Shown in pieces: positions 1 through 8,011 of a stretch of DNA of 23,087 nucleotides (within the stretch, counting starts at the first letter, position 1; each line of letters opens with the position of its first letter). The notes under the pieces are model-generated. The model did not search any database. It had not been told where the DNA came from and was given only the letters and a program-made list of their open reading frames with translations. Made by a program: the position numbers and the translations under genes. Source of the DNA: JAAYZM01 sp964510785 (GTDB lineage: Bacteria > Actinomycetota > Actinomycetes > Actinomycetales > Cellulomonadaceae); contig CAZECM010000052.1 of assembly GCA_964510785.1 (NCBI GenBank), positions 1-23,087 of the forward strand, read 5' to 3'.

Positions 1-539
1 CACGCGCCGACGGCCTCGAAGGCGTCGATGATCGTCACGTCCTTCTCGGTGCCGTCGGAGAGCTTGACGAAGCCCGGCATGATCGAGCCTGCGTAGAGGA
101 ACACGCTCGCGAGGTCGAGGCGGGCGGAGGCCATGAGCATGCCCGGCAGCGACTTGTCGCAGCCCGCGAGCAGCACGGAACCGTCGAGGCGCTCGGCCTG
201 CATGACCGTCTCGACCGAGTCCGCGATGATGTCGCGGCTCACGAGCGAGAAGTGCATGCCCTCGTGGCCCATCGAGATGCCGTCGGACACGGAGATCGTG
301 CCGAACTCGAGCGGATAGCCGCCCGCGGCATGCACCCCGGACTTGACGGCCTTCGCGAGCCGGTCGAGCGAGAGGTTGCACGGCGTGATCTCGTTCCACG
401 AGCTCGCGACGCCGATCTGGGGCTTCGCGAAGTCCTCGTCGCCGAGGCCGACGGCGCGCAGCATGCCGCGTGCGGCCGTGGCCTCGAGCCCGTCCGTGAC
501 CGTCCTGCTGCGGGGCTTGATGTCGGGCACGCTCGTCAT
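1..539 (-). CDS. ilvD: Dihydroxy-acid dehydratase IlvD, 5' part
   Basis: N-terminal 179 codons; the gene runs off the left edge. IlvD dehydrates 2,3-dihydroxy-isovalerate and 2,3-dihydroxy-3-methylvalerate to the 2-oxo acids of valine and isoleucine synthesis, using an iron-sulfur cluster and Mg2+ in the cytoplasm. Family motifs are easy to read: WNEITPCNL with cluster cysteine C54, SVSDGISMGHEGM with the likely metal ligand D86, and LAGCDKSLPGM with cluster cysteine C127 followed by D128 and K129, the lysine that is carbamylated in the family. The ATG at 539 is supported by a strong GAGGAG Shine-Dalgarno site about 6 nt upstream. It lies 93 bp downstream of the GH3 gene on the same strand, separated by two hairpins, so it is probably transcribed independently of the sugar operon. 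Identification is secure. Confidence 0.96.
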   Translation of the reverse strand, partial: MTSVPDIKPRSRTVTDGLEATAARGMLRAVGLGDEDFAKPQIGVASSWNEITPCNLSLDRLAKAVKSGVHAAGGYPLEFGTISVSDGISMGHEGMHFSLVSRDIIADSVETVMQAERLDGSVLLAGCDKSLPGMLMASARLDLASVFLYAGSIMPGFVKLSDGTEKDVTIIDAFEAVGA

Positions 540-557
540 GGGCTCCTCCTCGGGCCT

Positions 558-579
558 GGCGGGGCGCTCGTGCCCCGCC
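558..579. terminator. GC-rich hairpin between GH3 gene and ilvD
   Basis: Perfect 8-bp inverted repeat, GGCGGGGC at 558-565 and GCCCCGCC at 572-579, with a 6-nt loop. It lies after the GH3 stop and just before the ilvD ribosome binding site. It could end the sugar operon or act as a leader structure for ilvD. There is no T-tract, which is usual in actinobacteria, so the role is inferred. Confidence 0.5.
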
Positions 580-591
580 CCCGCCCATCGT

Positions 592-607
592 GGCACGAGG
601 CGGTGCC
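592..607. terminator. Second small hairpin downstream of GH3 gene
   Basis: A 5-bp inverted repeat, GGCAC at 592-596 and GTGCC at 603-607, with a 6-nt loop, 26 bp past the GH3 stop codon. It is weaker than the neighbouring 558-579 hairpin. The two together may form the operon end. Confidence 0.3.
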
Positions 608-632
608 CGAGGAGGTGTCCTACCGAGGCGTC

Positions 633-2993
633 CTAGCCGAGCGCCGGTCCCGCGACCACCGCGGCCAGAGCGACCTCGACACGGGAGAGCCGCGCGTTCT
701 CGGGGGTCACACGATGAACCTCGCCGACGAGCGTCGTGGCCGCCTGCGTCTCGCGCGTCTCGCAGTCCGGGCCGACCCACAGCTCGAGCACGCCAGGCTC
801 GACGACACGCACGAGGTCGCGGTCGGAGAACGAGACGCGCGTCGTCGGCACCTCGAACGTCACCTGGGCACTGGCCCCGGGCGCCAGCTCGACACGCCCG
901 AAGGCCACGAGCTGCGCCACCGGACGGGTCACGCTCGCGACGGGGTCGTGGACGTAGAGCTGGACCACGTCGGTGCCCGTGCGCGGACCCGTGTTCGTCA
1001 CCTCGACGGTGGCCGTGATCGTGCCGTCGGTGGCGACCTCGTCGGCGACGGTGAGAGCGGAGCGCTCGAAGCTCGTGTAGCTCAGACCGTGCCCGAACGC
1101 CACGGCGGGCGTGGGGTCGAGGTTCGTGACCGACGTCGGGCCGCCGAGCCTCGGGTGCAGGTAGGAGTACGGCGACGCACCCGCGCTGCGGGGCATGCTC
1201 ATCGGCATCCGGCCCGACGGCGCGACCGCACCGGAGAGCACCGAGACGAGCGCCGTCGCGCCCTCCTCGCCCGGGAAGAACGACTGGACGACGGCGGCGC
1301 AGCGCTCGAGCGCCCACCCGACGGCGTAGGGCCGGCCCGTCACGAGCACGAGCACGACCGGGGTCCCGGTGGCGAGCACCGCCTCGACGAGCTCGCGCTG
1401 CACCCCGGGCAGCTCGAGGTCGTCGACGTCGCAACCCTCCCCCGTGGTGCCCCGTCCGAACAGTCCCGCATGGTCACCGCCGACGAGGACGACGACGTCG
1501 GCCCCGGAGGCCGCCGCGACGGCCTCGTCGAAGCCCGAGCGGTCCTCGCCCTGGACGTCGCAACCGCGCGCGTAGGTGATCTCGCTGCCCGGGAGCTCGG
1601 CCCGCAGCGCCTCGAGCACGGTCGGCGCGACGATGCCCTTCTCGGCGTGCGGGTGGTGGTCGAGCACGTGGTTGATGAACGAGTAGCAGCCGAAGAGCGC
1701 CTCGAAACGGTCCGCGTTCGGGCCGACGACGGCCACCTTGGCCGGTCCCGGCCGTGCCGCACCCGTCTCGTCGGTCGCGAGCGGCAGGGTCCCGTCGTTG
1801 CTGAGCAGCACGAGGGACTCCTCGGCGAGCCGCCGGGCGATGTCTCGGGCCGCCGGCGGGTCGAGGTCGACGGGACCCGTCGGCTCCGGGCCGTCGAAGC
1901 GCTCGTCGAGCAGGCCGAGGGCTTCCTTCTGGGTCAGCGCGCGCACGAGGGCGCGATCGACGAGCTCGGAAGGGACCTGGCCCGCGCGGATCGCCTCGAG
2001 CAGCGGCGCCCCGAAGGCGTCCTGGCTCGGCAGCTCGATGTCGACGCCGGCCTCGAGGGCTTGCCGCGCCGCGTCGCCGAGGTCCCCCGCGACGGCGTGC
2101 AGGTTGTGCAGGAACGCGATGCCGAAGTAGTCGGCCACGACGGTGCCGTCGAAGCCCCAGGCGTCGCGCAGCAGGTCCGTCAGGAGTCGGCGGTCCGCCG
2201 CGGCAGGCAGGCCGTCGACCTCGGCGTAGGAGTGCATGATCGAGCCGACGCCGCCGTCGCGCCACGCCATCTCGAAGGGCGGGAGCAGCACGTCGGCGAC
2301 CTCTCGCGGCCCGGCGTGCACGGGGGCGTGGTTGCGGCCCGCGCGCGAGCCGGAGTAGCCCACGAAGTGCTTGAGCGTCGCGACGACGCCGGTGGACTGC
2401 AGGCCGCGCACGTAGGCCGTGCCGATCTCGCCGACCACGTACGGGTCCTCCGAGATGCACTCCTCGACCCGACCCCAGCGAGCGTCGCGGACGACGTCGA
2501 GGACGGGTGCGAGCCCTTGGTGGACGCCCAGCTCGCGCATGGACGTACCGATCTGGGCGGCCATCTCCTCGACCAGGTCCGTGTCGAAGGTGGCGCCCCA
2601 GGCGGGCGGCACGGGATAGGCGGTCGCCTGCCACGCGGCGAGCCCGTTGAGGCACTCCTCGTGGACGATCGCCGGGATGCCAGCGGCGGTGCTCTCGACG
2701 AGCTTGCGCTGGGCCCGGTGGAGCCATGTCCGACGCTCGCCGGGATCGACCGGGTGCGTGCCGAAGACGCGCGTCAGGTGCCCGATGCCGTGCTCCGTGG
2801 CCTCGTCGTAGGCGCTGTTGCCACCCATGACGTCGGCCATCGGCGCCACGACGTTGCCGCCGTGGTCGACCCAGTGCCCCGAGATCTGGGCGAGCTTCTC
2901 CTCGAGGCTCAGTGCCGCGACGATCTCGAGGACTCGGGGGGAGGGCTCGCGGCCGGGCAGAGCCGGGCCCGGGCGCACCTGGTCATCACTCAC
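633..2993 (-). CDS. Cytoplasmic GH3 beta-xylosidase/beta-glucosidase (BxlA-like)
   Basis: 786 aa. A GH3 retaining glycosidase that should cleave beta-linked xylo- or gluco-oligosaccharides taken up by the adjacent transporter. The N-terminal TIM-barrel domain (about 30-350) carries WGRVEE (173-178), LKHF with K208/H209, and the nucleophile D288 in VVADYFG. The second GH3 domain (about 395-610) has E519 in TTGEGCDVDDLELPG as the candidate acid/base. A fibronectin-III-like domain (about 674-744) closes the protein. There is no signal peptide, so it acts in the cytoplasm. The start is GTG, preceded by AAGGA at 6-nt spacing. It is the last gene of the binding protein-permease-permease operon, 76 nt after the second permease. 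The order and the domain type match intracellular bxlA of Streptomyces xylobiose operons; specificity for xylose over glucose cannot be read from the sequence. Confidence 0.9.
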   Translation of the reverse strand: MSDDQVRPGPALPGREPSPRVLEIVAALSLEEKLAQISGHWVDHGGNVVAPMADVMGGNSAYDEATEHGIGHLTRVFGTHPVDPGERRTWLHRAQRKLVESTAAGIPAIVHEECLNGLAAWQATAYPVPPAWGATFDTDLVEEMAAQIGTSMRELGVHQGLAPVLDVVRDARWGRVEECISEDPYVVGEIGTAYVRGLQSTGVVATLKHFVGYSGSRAGRNHAPVHAGPREVADVLLPPFEMAWRDGGVGSIMHSYAEVDGLPAAADRRLLTDLLRDAWGFDGTVVADYFGIAFLHNLHAVAGDLGDAARQALEAGVDIELPSQDAFGAPLLEAIRAGQVPSELVDRALVRALTQKEALGLLDERFDGPEPTGPVDLDPPAARDIARRLAEESLVLLSNDGTLPLATDETGAARPGPAKVAVVGPNADRFEALFGCYSFINHVLDHHPHAEKGIVAPTVLEALRAELPGSEITYARGCDVQGEDRSGFDEAVAAASGADVVVLVGGDHAGLFGRGTTGEGCDVDDLELPGVQRELVEAVLATGTPVVLVLVTGRPYAVGWALERCAAVVQSFFPGEEGATALVSVLSGAVAPSGRMPMSMPRSAGASPYSYLHPRLGGPTSVTNLDPTPAVAFGHGLSYTSFERSALTVADEVATDGTITATVEVTNTGPRTGTDVVQLYVHDPVASVTRPVAQLVAFGRVELAPGASAQVTFEVPTTRVSFSDRDLVRVVEPGVLELWVGPDCETRETQAATTLVGEVHRVTPENARLSRVEVALAAVVAGPALG

Positions 2994-3069
2994 TAGCGTT
3001 CCTTACTCACTGGGACCCGGTCGGAGGATGTGACGGGCACACCCCCCGACGGGACGGGGAAACAAGTAC

Positions 3070-3951
3070 TCAGCCCTTGACCGCGCCCTGCAGACCGCTG
3101 ACGATCCGGTTCTGCATGGCGAGGAAGAACGCGAGCGCGGGGATCATCGCGAGCGACGTGAACGCGAGGACGCCGGCCGTGTCGGACGAGTACTGCGACG
3201 AGAACTGCGCGACACCGAGCGGGAGCGTGTACTCCTCCACCGACGCGCCGCCCGCAGAGAGCACGAACAGCGGCAGCAGGTAGGCGTTCCAGCTGCCCAC
3301 GAAGGCGAGCACGCCGACGGTGACGAGACCCGGCACGGACAGCGGCAGCAGGATCCGCCAGAAGAAGCCGACCTTGGTCGCGCCGTCGATCGCCGCCGCG
3401 TCCTCGAGCTCGGCCGGCACCGCCCGCAGGAAGGGCACGAGGATGATGACCGTGATCGGGAGCGCGAACGCCACCTGGGGGATGATCAGGCCGAGCACGT
3501 GGCCGTAGAGACCCAGGTCGCGCAGCATGATCGACAGCGGCAGGATCGCGATCGTGAGCGGGAACATCAGCCCGGCGGTGAACAACGAGTAGACCGCTTG
3601 ACGGCCGCGGAACTCGTAGCGCGCGATGACGAATGCCGCCATGACACCGAGGATGACCACGCCGAGCGTGGTCCCCACCGCGGCGAGGGTGCTCGTCCAC
3701 GCCTGGCCCCAGAACCGGCCGGACGTCAGCACGCTGATGTAGTTGCTGAGGTCCCACGGGTCGGGCCAGCCCGCCGGGTTGGCGGTGATCTGCAGGTTCG
3801 AGCGGAAGCCACCGATCATGACGTACGCGACGGGGGCGACCATGACGCCGACCACGACGAGCGCGACGAGGTAGATGAACGGCTGGCTCAGTCGCCTGCG
3901 AAGACGCTGGCTCGAGGACTCCACGATGCTGGGAGCGAAAGCTGAAGCCAT
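3070..3951 (-). CDS. Carbohydrate ABC transporter permease (MalG/BxlG type)
   Basis: 293 aa inner-membrane permease of the CUT1 sugar-transporter family. About six hydrophobic segments are visible (roughly 25-47, 88-110, 120-142, 150-175, 203-228 and 260-279). The EAA loop that docks the ATPase is at 181-209, with ELEDAAAIDGA followed by LLPLSVPGL. The start ATG sits 2 nt after the stop of the preceding permease gene, and a GGGAGGG Shine-Dalgarno site lies inside the end of that gene, so the two are translated as a pair. It forms the channel with the adjacent permease and receives sugar from the upstream lipoprotein. The ATPase is not encoded nearby; such systems commonly share an MsiK-type ATPase from elsewhere in the genome. 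Confidence 0.93.
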   Translation of the reverse strand: MASAFAPSIVESSSQRLRRRLSQPFIYLVALVVVGVMVAPVAYVMIGGFRSNLQITANPAGWPDPWDLSNYISVLTSGRFWGQAWTSTLAAVGTTLGVVILGVMAAFVIARYEFRGRQAVYSLFTAGLMFPLTIAILPLSIMLRDLGLYGHVLGLIIPQVAFALPITVIILVPFLRAVPAELEDAAAIDGATKVGFFWRILLPLSVPGLVTVGVLAFVGSWNAYLLPLFVLSAGGASVEEYTLPLGVAQFSSQYSSDTAGVLAFTSLAMIPALAFFLAMQNRIVSGLQGAVKG

Positions 3952-3953
3952 GA

Positions 3954-4946
3954 CTATCCCTCCCTTCCCGTGAGCGAGCCCTCAAGATCACGACGTAGCG
4001 CGAACCGCTGGTAGAGCAGCGCGACCGTGAGCGAGATGACGAAGAGGATGACCGCCACGGCGCTGCCGAACCCGATCTGTGTGCGGTTCTGGCCGTAGAG
4101 CACCATGTAGGTCGCCATCGTGTGCGCCGAGCCGAGCGGGCCACCACCCGGCGTCAGCAGCGAGACCATGTCGAAGAGCTGGAGCGAACCGATGATCGAC
4201 AAGAACGCCCAGACGCGGATCGTGGGACCGAGCAGCGGGATCGTGATGTGCCGCTGCGTCTGCCACCAGCTCGCACCGTCGATCGCGGCCGCCTCGCCGA
4301 GCTCCTCGGGCACGCCTTGCAGGCCGGCGAGCATGATGAGGATCGCAAAGCCGAGGTACTTCCACGTCAGCACCGCGAACACCGTCCACATGACGACGTT
4401 CGGGTCGGCGAGCCAGAGCTGGCGCAGGTCCCCCAGCCCGATCGCGTTGAGCAGGCTGTCGAAGGGACCGAACGTCGTCGGGTTCGGGGGCGCCCGCAGG
4501 ATGAGCCTGAAGGCGAGACCGGCGATGACCTCGCTGATGATGTAGGGAACGAAGATCAGCAGCCGGATCAGCCCGCGCCCACGCAGCTTGCGGTTGAGCA
4601 GCAGCGCGATACCGAGCGCGAGCGGACCTTGGACGATGAGCGAGGCGAAGAGGACGAAGAAGTTGTTCTTGATCGCGGTGTGGAAGACGGGGTCGGTCAG
4701 GGCACGCGTGTAGTTGTCGAGCCCGATGAACCGGTCGAGCGGGCCCATCCCGTTCCAGTTGAAGAAGCTGTAGTAGGCGGCGAGTGCGACCGGCACGAAC
4801 ACGAGGCCGACGTAGAAGATGAGCGCCGGGCCCGTGAACAGGCCGATCTCCAGCCACTTGCGGCCCGACCTACCGGACTTCTTGGCGTGTGAGGTACGGG
4901 CCGGGCCCACGGGAACCGTGGGCCCGGCCTGAGTGAGAGATGTCAT
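3954..4946 (-). CDS. Carbohydrate ABC transporter permease (MalF/BxlF type)
   Basis: 330 aa membrane protein of the CUT1 family and partner of the second permease. A basic cytoplasmic N-terminus (about 20-31) leads into the first membrane segment (about 33-58, including FTGPALIFYVGLVFVP). The EAA motif is at about 214-242 (EELGEAAAIDGA, then TIPLLGPT). Length and order are typical of MalF-like subunits encoded directly after the binding protein. Only 4 nt separate its ATG from the stop of the binding-protein gene and no good Shine-Dalgarno site is visible, so translation probably depends on coupling to the upstream gene. The substrate is inferred from the GH3 gene in the same operon. Confidence 0.93.
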   Translation of the reverse strand: MTSLTQAGPTVPVGPARTSHAKKSGRSGRKWLEIGLFTGPALIFYVGLVFVPVALAAYYSFFNWNGMGPLDRFIGLDNYTRALTDPVFHTAIKNNFFVLFASLIVQGPLALGIALLLNRKLRGRGLIRLLIFVPYIISEVIAGLAFRLILRAPPNPTTFGPFDSLLNAIGLGDLRQLWLADPNVVMWTVFAVLTWKYLGFAILIMLAGLQGVPEELGEAAAIDGASWWQTQRHITIPLLGPTIRVWAFLSIIGSLQLFDMVSLLTPGGGPLGSAHTMATYMVLYGQNRTQIGFGSAVAVILFVISLTVALLYQRFALRRDLEGSLTGREG

Positions 4947-4950
4947 GGGA

Positions 4951-6309
4951 CTAGAGCGTGCCCGCCGCGGCCTTCATCGCATCGACGATGCCCTGGGGCG
5001 AACCCTGGCCACCGAAGAGGTTCACGATGTTCTCGTTCATCGCGCCGCCGACGACGCCGCCGTAGGCGGTGTCGAGCCACAGCTGAACGAAGGAGGCGTT
5101 GGCCAGACCCTCTTGGACGAGGTTCAGGTTGACGTCCGTGATGGAGTCCTGGGCCGCGTCGACGGTCGGAATGCCCGCACCGCTCTCACCGAAGCGCTTC
5201 TGCACCTCGGGGCTCAGGATGTACTTGAGCAGGTCGACCGCTGCGTCGGGAGCGTCCTTCGCCACCGCGAAGCCGTCACCACCACCGAGGGCGGCCGACG
5301 GGTCGCCAGCGGCGCCGCCGATCGCCGGGAAGTTGAACCAGCCGAGGAACTCGGGCGGCGTCGCGTTCTCGTCGCCCGTCTCGTCGCGGAGGATGCCACC
5401 CATGACGCCGGCGTTCCAGTGACCCATGAGCTCCATCGCAGCGTTGCCCGTGGCCACGAGACCGGCCGAGCTACCGGCACCCTGCTGGGCGGAGGTAGCG
5501 AGGAATCCCGCGTTGAACGGCTCGGAGGCGATGAAGTCCTCGAGCAGCTCGCCGGCCTTCACGAAGCACGGGTCGTCGAACACGAGCTCGGCCTGGGCTG
5601 CCGAGAGGACCTCGGGCGAGCAGGACTTGAGCGCGAAGTGGTACCAGTAGTGCGCCGCGGGCCAGCCGTCACCGGCGCCCACCGCGATCGGTGCGACACC
5701 GAAGCCCTTGAGCTTCTCGATCGCGTCGTAGAGCTCGTCGAGCGTCGTCGGGGTCGCCGTGATGCCGGCGTCGGCGAAGAGGTCCTTGTTGTACCAGAAG
5801 CCGGAGATGCCGAACGTGAACGGCAGGGCGTACGTCTTGCCGTCGAGCTGCCAGCCGCCGACCTTCGGGCCGATGGCCGCGAGCTCGTCGTCCACGAGAC
5901 CGGTGAGGTCCTTGAGGTACCCCGCCGCCACCTGGTCGCGGATCTCGCCGCCGCCCCAGGCCTGGAAGACGTCGGGCGCGTCGCCCGAGAGCAGTGCGTT
6001 GGGGATCAGGGTGCGCTGGAGATCCTCGTTCTGGAAGCCCTGCACCTCAACCGTGACACCGGGGTTGGCCGCCTCGAACTCCGCGGCGACGGCGGCCCAA
6101 AGCCCGTTGAGGGGCTCACCGGTGCCGTTGTGCCACCAGCGGATGGTGACGGGCTCGACCGGCTCGTTGGTCTCGGAGGCAGACTCGCCCGGCTCCGGGG
6201 TGCTGGGGTCGGGAGTGGTGTCTGGGGTGCCGGTGCCGGTGCAGGCGCCGATCAGAAGAGCCACCGCCGCCATGGAGGCGGCGACAGCAACCTTGCGGTT
6301 CCGTGCCAT
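4951..6309 (-). CDS. Sugar ABC transporter substrate-binding lipoprotein (BxlE-like)
   Basis: 452 aa, family 1 extracellular solute-binding protein. A basic N-terminus (MARNRK), a hydrophobic stretch and the lipobox IGAC give a lipid-anchored C23, so the protein sits on the outer face of the membrane. A Thr/Pro/Glu-rich linker (about 24-52) precedes the mature fold, which begins TIRWWHNGTGEP. The chosen ATG at 6309 has AAGGGA 9 nt upstream; an in-frame ATG ten codons earlier (6339) lacks such a site and would put extra polar residues before the signal. It is the first gene of the sugar operon, behind a promoter with an overlapping LacI-type operator, and is the usual specificity subunit. Xylobiose or a related oligosaccharide is the likely ligand by gene order; a cello-oligosaccharide is possible. 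Confidence 0.93.
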   Translation of the reverse strand: MARNRKVAVAASMAAVALLIGACTGTGTPDTTPDPSTPEPGESASETNEPVEPVTIRWWHNGTGEPLNGLWAAVAAEFEAANPGVTVEVQGFQNEDLQRTLIPNALLSGDAPDVFQAWGGGEIRDQVAAGYLKDLTGLVDDELAAIGPKVGGWQLDGKTYALPFTFGISGFWYNKDLFADAGITATPTTLDELYDAIEKLKGFGVAPIAVGAGDGWPAAHYWYHFALKSCSPEVLSAAQAELVFDDPCFVKAGELLEDFIASEPFNAGFLATSAQQGAGSSAGLVATGNAAMELMGHWNAGVMGGILRDETGDENATPPEFLGWFNFPAIGGAAGDPSAALGGGDGFAVAKDAPDAAVDLLKYILSPEVQKRFGESGAGIPTVDAAQDSITDVNLNLVQEGLANASFVQLWLDTAYGGVVGGAMNENIVNLFGGQGSPQGIVDAMKAAAGTL

Positions 6310-6368
6310 GGGATGAGATCCCTTCGTCGTCGTTGACATACGGACAGGTTGACCTTGCGGACAAGTGG

Positions 6369-6398
6369 ACTATGGCAGCGCCCCAATCTGCGTGTCAA
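6369..6398 (-). promoter_or_regulatory. Predicted promoter of the sugar-uptake operon
   Basis: On the minus strand a consensus -35 TTGACA (6393-6398) is followed after 18 bp by CATAGT (6369-6374), a 4/6 match to the -10 consensus. The start of transcription would fall near 6362, giving a leader of about 50 nt before the binding-protein ATG. The -35 box overlaps the end of the palindromic operator, as expected for a repressed promoter. Confidence 0.65.
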
Positions 6399-6416
6399 AC
6401 GATTTCGATAACGTTT
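6397..6416. promoter_or_regulatory. LacI-family operator palindrome
   Basis: A 20-bp inverted repeat, AAACGATTTCGATAACGTTT. The outer arms AAACG/CGTTT are perfect and the centre TCGA is symmetric; 14 of 20 positions obey dyad symmetry. An even-length palindrome with a central CG is the classic LacI-family site. It lies between the divergent repressor gene and sugar operon, overlapping the operon's -35 box and the place where the repressor gene's -35 would be. It is the likely binding site of the adjacent repressor. Confidence 0.82.
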
Positions 6417-6425
6417 TCCTCACGA

Positions 6426-6431
6426 TAGGCT
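6426..6431 (+). promoter_or_regulatory. -10 box for a leaderless lacI transcript
   Basis: TAGGCT lies 6 nt before the ATG at 6438. Transcription would start at or next to the A of ATG. No Shine-Dalgarno site precedes the ATG, which agrees with a leaderless mRNA. The matching -35 position (about 6403-6408, TTTCGA) is poor and lies inside the operator. Confidence 0.5.
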
Positions 6432-6437
6432 CTCGGC

Positions 6438-7451
6438 ATGAACTCGCGGAGAAGAGTCACCATCACGGACGTCGCCCGTACGGCGGGTGTCTCCGTGGCC
6501 ACGGTCTCCAAGGTCGTCAACGCCCGGTACGGGGTGGCAGCCGCGACCGCAGAGCGGGTACGCGAGGTCATCGACCAGCTCGGCTACTCCTCGAGCCTCG
6601 TCGCGCGATCCCTTCGTTCGACGCAGACGGGAGTGATCGGCATCCTCGTCGCCGACTTCGAGCCGTTCTCGACCGAGGTCCTCAAAGGCCTCAGTGCCGC
6701 CGCGGCGGGCTCCGGCTACGAGCTCCTCGCCTGGTCGGGCTCCTCGGGCCCCGAGCTGCGCGAGGGCTGGGAGCGCCGCTCGCTCAACCAGCTCGCGGGC
6801 ACGCTGATCGACGGGGCCGTCGTCGTCACCCCCACGGTCGTGGACGCCGACGCCGGGATCCCCGTGGTCGCCGTCGACCCCCACACGGGCCCCTCCGGCC
6901 TGCCGATGATCGACTCGGACAACTTCCACGGCGCGCTCGTCGCGACCGAGCACCTGCTCGAGCTCGGCCACCGCCGCATCGCCTTCCTCGCCGGTCGCCC
7001 CGGGCTCCAGTCCGCCGAGGAGCGCGAGCGCGGCTACCGCGTGGCCCTCGAGAACGCGGGCATCGCGTTCGACCCCGAGCTCGTCCGGGTCGGCGGCTAC
7101 CGCGAGGAGACCGCCGACGGCGCCTCACGCGAGCTCCTGACGCTTCCCGAGCCGCCCACCGCCGTGTTCGCCGCGAACGACATCACGGCGATCCGCACGA
7201 TGAAGGTCGCCGTCGACCTCGGCCTGCGCGTGCCGGACGACCTGTCCGTGGTCGGCTTCGACAACGTGCCCGAGTCGGCGCTCGCCACCCCCCCGCTCAC
7301 GACGATCGAGCAGCCCCTGCAAGAGATGGGCGCCGAGGCGTTCCGGCTGCTGCTCGCGCTGTTGCGCGGGCAGGCCGAGATCGACACCCACGTGCGCCTG
7401 CCGACGTCGTTCGTCCAGCGCGGCTCGACCCGCCGGTTCCCGCCGGCCTGA
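6438..7451 (+). CDS. LacI-family transcriptional repressor (BxlR-like)
   Basis: 337 aa. The N-terminal helix-turn-helix (about 8-27, TITDVARTAGVSVATVSKVV) is typical of LacI. It is followed by the hinge helix (about 52-60, SLVARSLRS) and a periplasmic-binding-protein-like sugar domain to the C-terminus, including the FAANDITA and VPDDLSVVGFDNVP blocks of the GalR/LacI family. It diverges from the sugar operon and faces a strong palindromic operator, so it most likely represses the operon, and probably itself, until a sugar inducer binds. The ATG at 6438 is preferred because it puts the helix-turn-helix at the usual N-terminal position; no Shine-Dalgarno site is present. The inducer cannot be named from sequence; xylobiose, xylose or a cello-oligosaccharide are candidates. 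Confidence 0.93.
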   Translation: MNSRRRVTITDVARTAGVSVATVSKVVNARYGVAAATAERVREVIDQLGYSSSLVARSLRSTQTGVIGILVADFEPFSTEVLKGLSAAAAGSGYELLAWSGSSGPELREGWERRSLNQLAGTLIDGAVVVTPTVVDADAGIPVVAVDPHTGPSGLPMIDSDNFHGALVATEHLLELGHRRIAFLAGRPGLQSAEERERGYRVALENAGIAFDPELVRVGGYREETADGASRELLTLPEPPTAVFAANDITAIRTMKVAVDLGLRVPDDLSVVGFDNVPESALATPPLTTIEQPLQEMGAEAFRLLLALLRGQAEIDTHVRLPTSFVQRGSTRRFPPA

Positions 7452-7464
7452 TCCTCGGGGTGCG

Positions 7465-8001
7465 CTAGGACGCGCGGTACTCGTCCTCGAGGATGCCCAT
7501 GACGATGACGTCGCAGTAGCGCGCCCCGTCGCGGCCCGCGTCGCGCTGGCGCCCTTCGGGGACGAAGCCGAGGTTCTCGTAGAGCGACTGCGCGCGCGCG
7601 TTCGTCGAGAGCACGTCGAGCCCCACCCGGTGCAGGCCCAGCGTGTCGAAGGCGAGCCCGAGCATGAGCTGGATCGCCTCCGTGCCGTACCCGCGGCCGC
7701 GGTAGGCGGGGCGCATCGCGAGACGCAGGTTGGCCGAGCGGGCCACGCGGTCGAGGTCGTTCAGCACGATCTCGCCGAGGTACTCGTCCGAGCCACCCGC
7801 CGTGACCGCCATGTCGACCCGTCCGACGGTCCCGGCGACAGTGGCGCACCACTCACCGATCTCGGTGCGCGTGAACTCCCGGGTCGTGCCCGTGAGGCGG
7901 CGCCCCTCGGGATCGCTCACCGACTCCCACATGGCGTCGGCGTCCTCGGCCCTGATGGGTCGGAGTCTGACGAGCTCACCCTGGAGTGCCTCGACGAGCA
8001 T
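7465..8001 (-). CDS. GNAT N-acetyltransferase, RimJ/RimL type
   Basis: 178 aa single-domain GNAT protein, expected to transfer acetyl from acetyl-CoA to an amine. It begins LQGELVRLRPIRAEDADAMW, as in the RimJ/RimL (Acetyltransf_3) group, and has the acetyl-CoA loop RPAYRGRGYGTEAI and the C-terminal LSTNARAQSLYENLGF helix-strand block. The ATG at 8001 has GAGGAG 7 nt upstream, partly overlapping the gatB stop, and only 10 nt separate the genes, so it is probably co-transcribed as the last gene of the gatCAB unit. It converges with lacI, leaving 13 nt between stops and no obvious terminator. The substrate is unknown. Confidence 0.88.
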   Translation of the reverse strand: MLVEALQGELVRLRPIRAEDADAMWESVSDPEGRRLTGTTREFTRTEIGEWCATVAGTVGRVDMAVTAGGSDEYLGEIVLNDLDRVARSANLRLAMRPAYRGRGYGTEAIQLMLGLAFDTLGLHRVGLDVLSTNARAQSLYENLGFVPEGRQRDAGRDGARYCDVIVMGILEDEYRAS

Positions 8002-8011
8002 GCGTGGCTCC

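Noticed and set aside
252..2996. A 914-codon open frame on the plus strand, antisense to the GH3 gene
   Set aside because: It is rich in Arg, Ala, Gly and Asp with no domain-like pattern and covers the GH3 gene exactly. It is the usual mirror of a high-GC gene.
6310..6339. A ten-codon longer start for the binding lipoprotein
   Set aside because: The upstream ATG lacks a ribosome binding site, while the internal ATG has AAGGGA at good spacing and gives a normal lipoprotein signal peptide.
6341..6363. Direct repeat CGGACA twice, 17 bp apart, in the leader of the sugar operon
   Set aside because: The repeats are only six bases long and not palindromic; too short to claim as a regulatory site.
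7452..7464. Terminator between lacI and the convergent GNAT gene
   Set aside because: Only 13 nt lie between the stops and no inverted repeat is visible.
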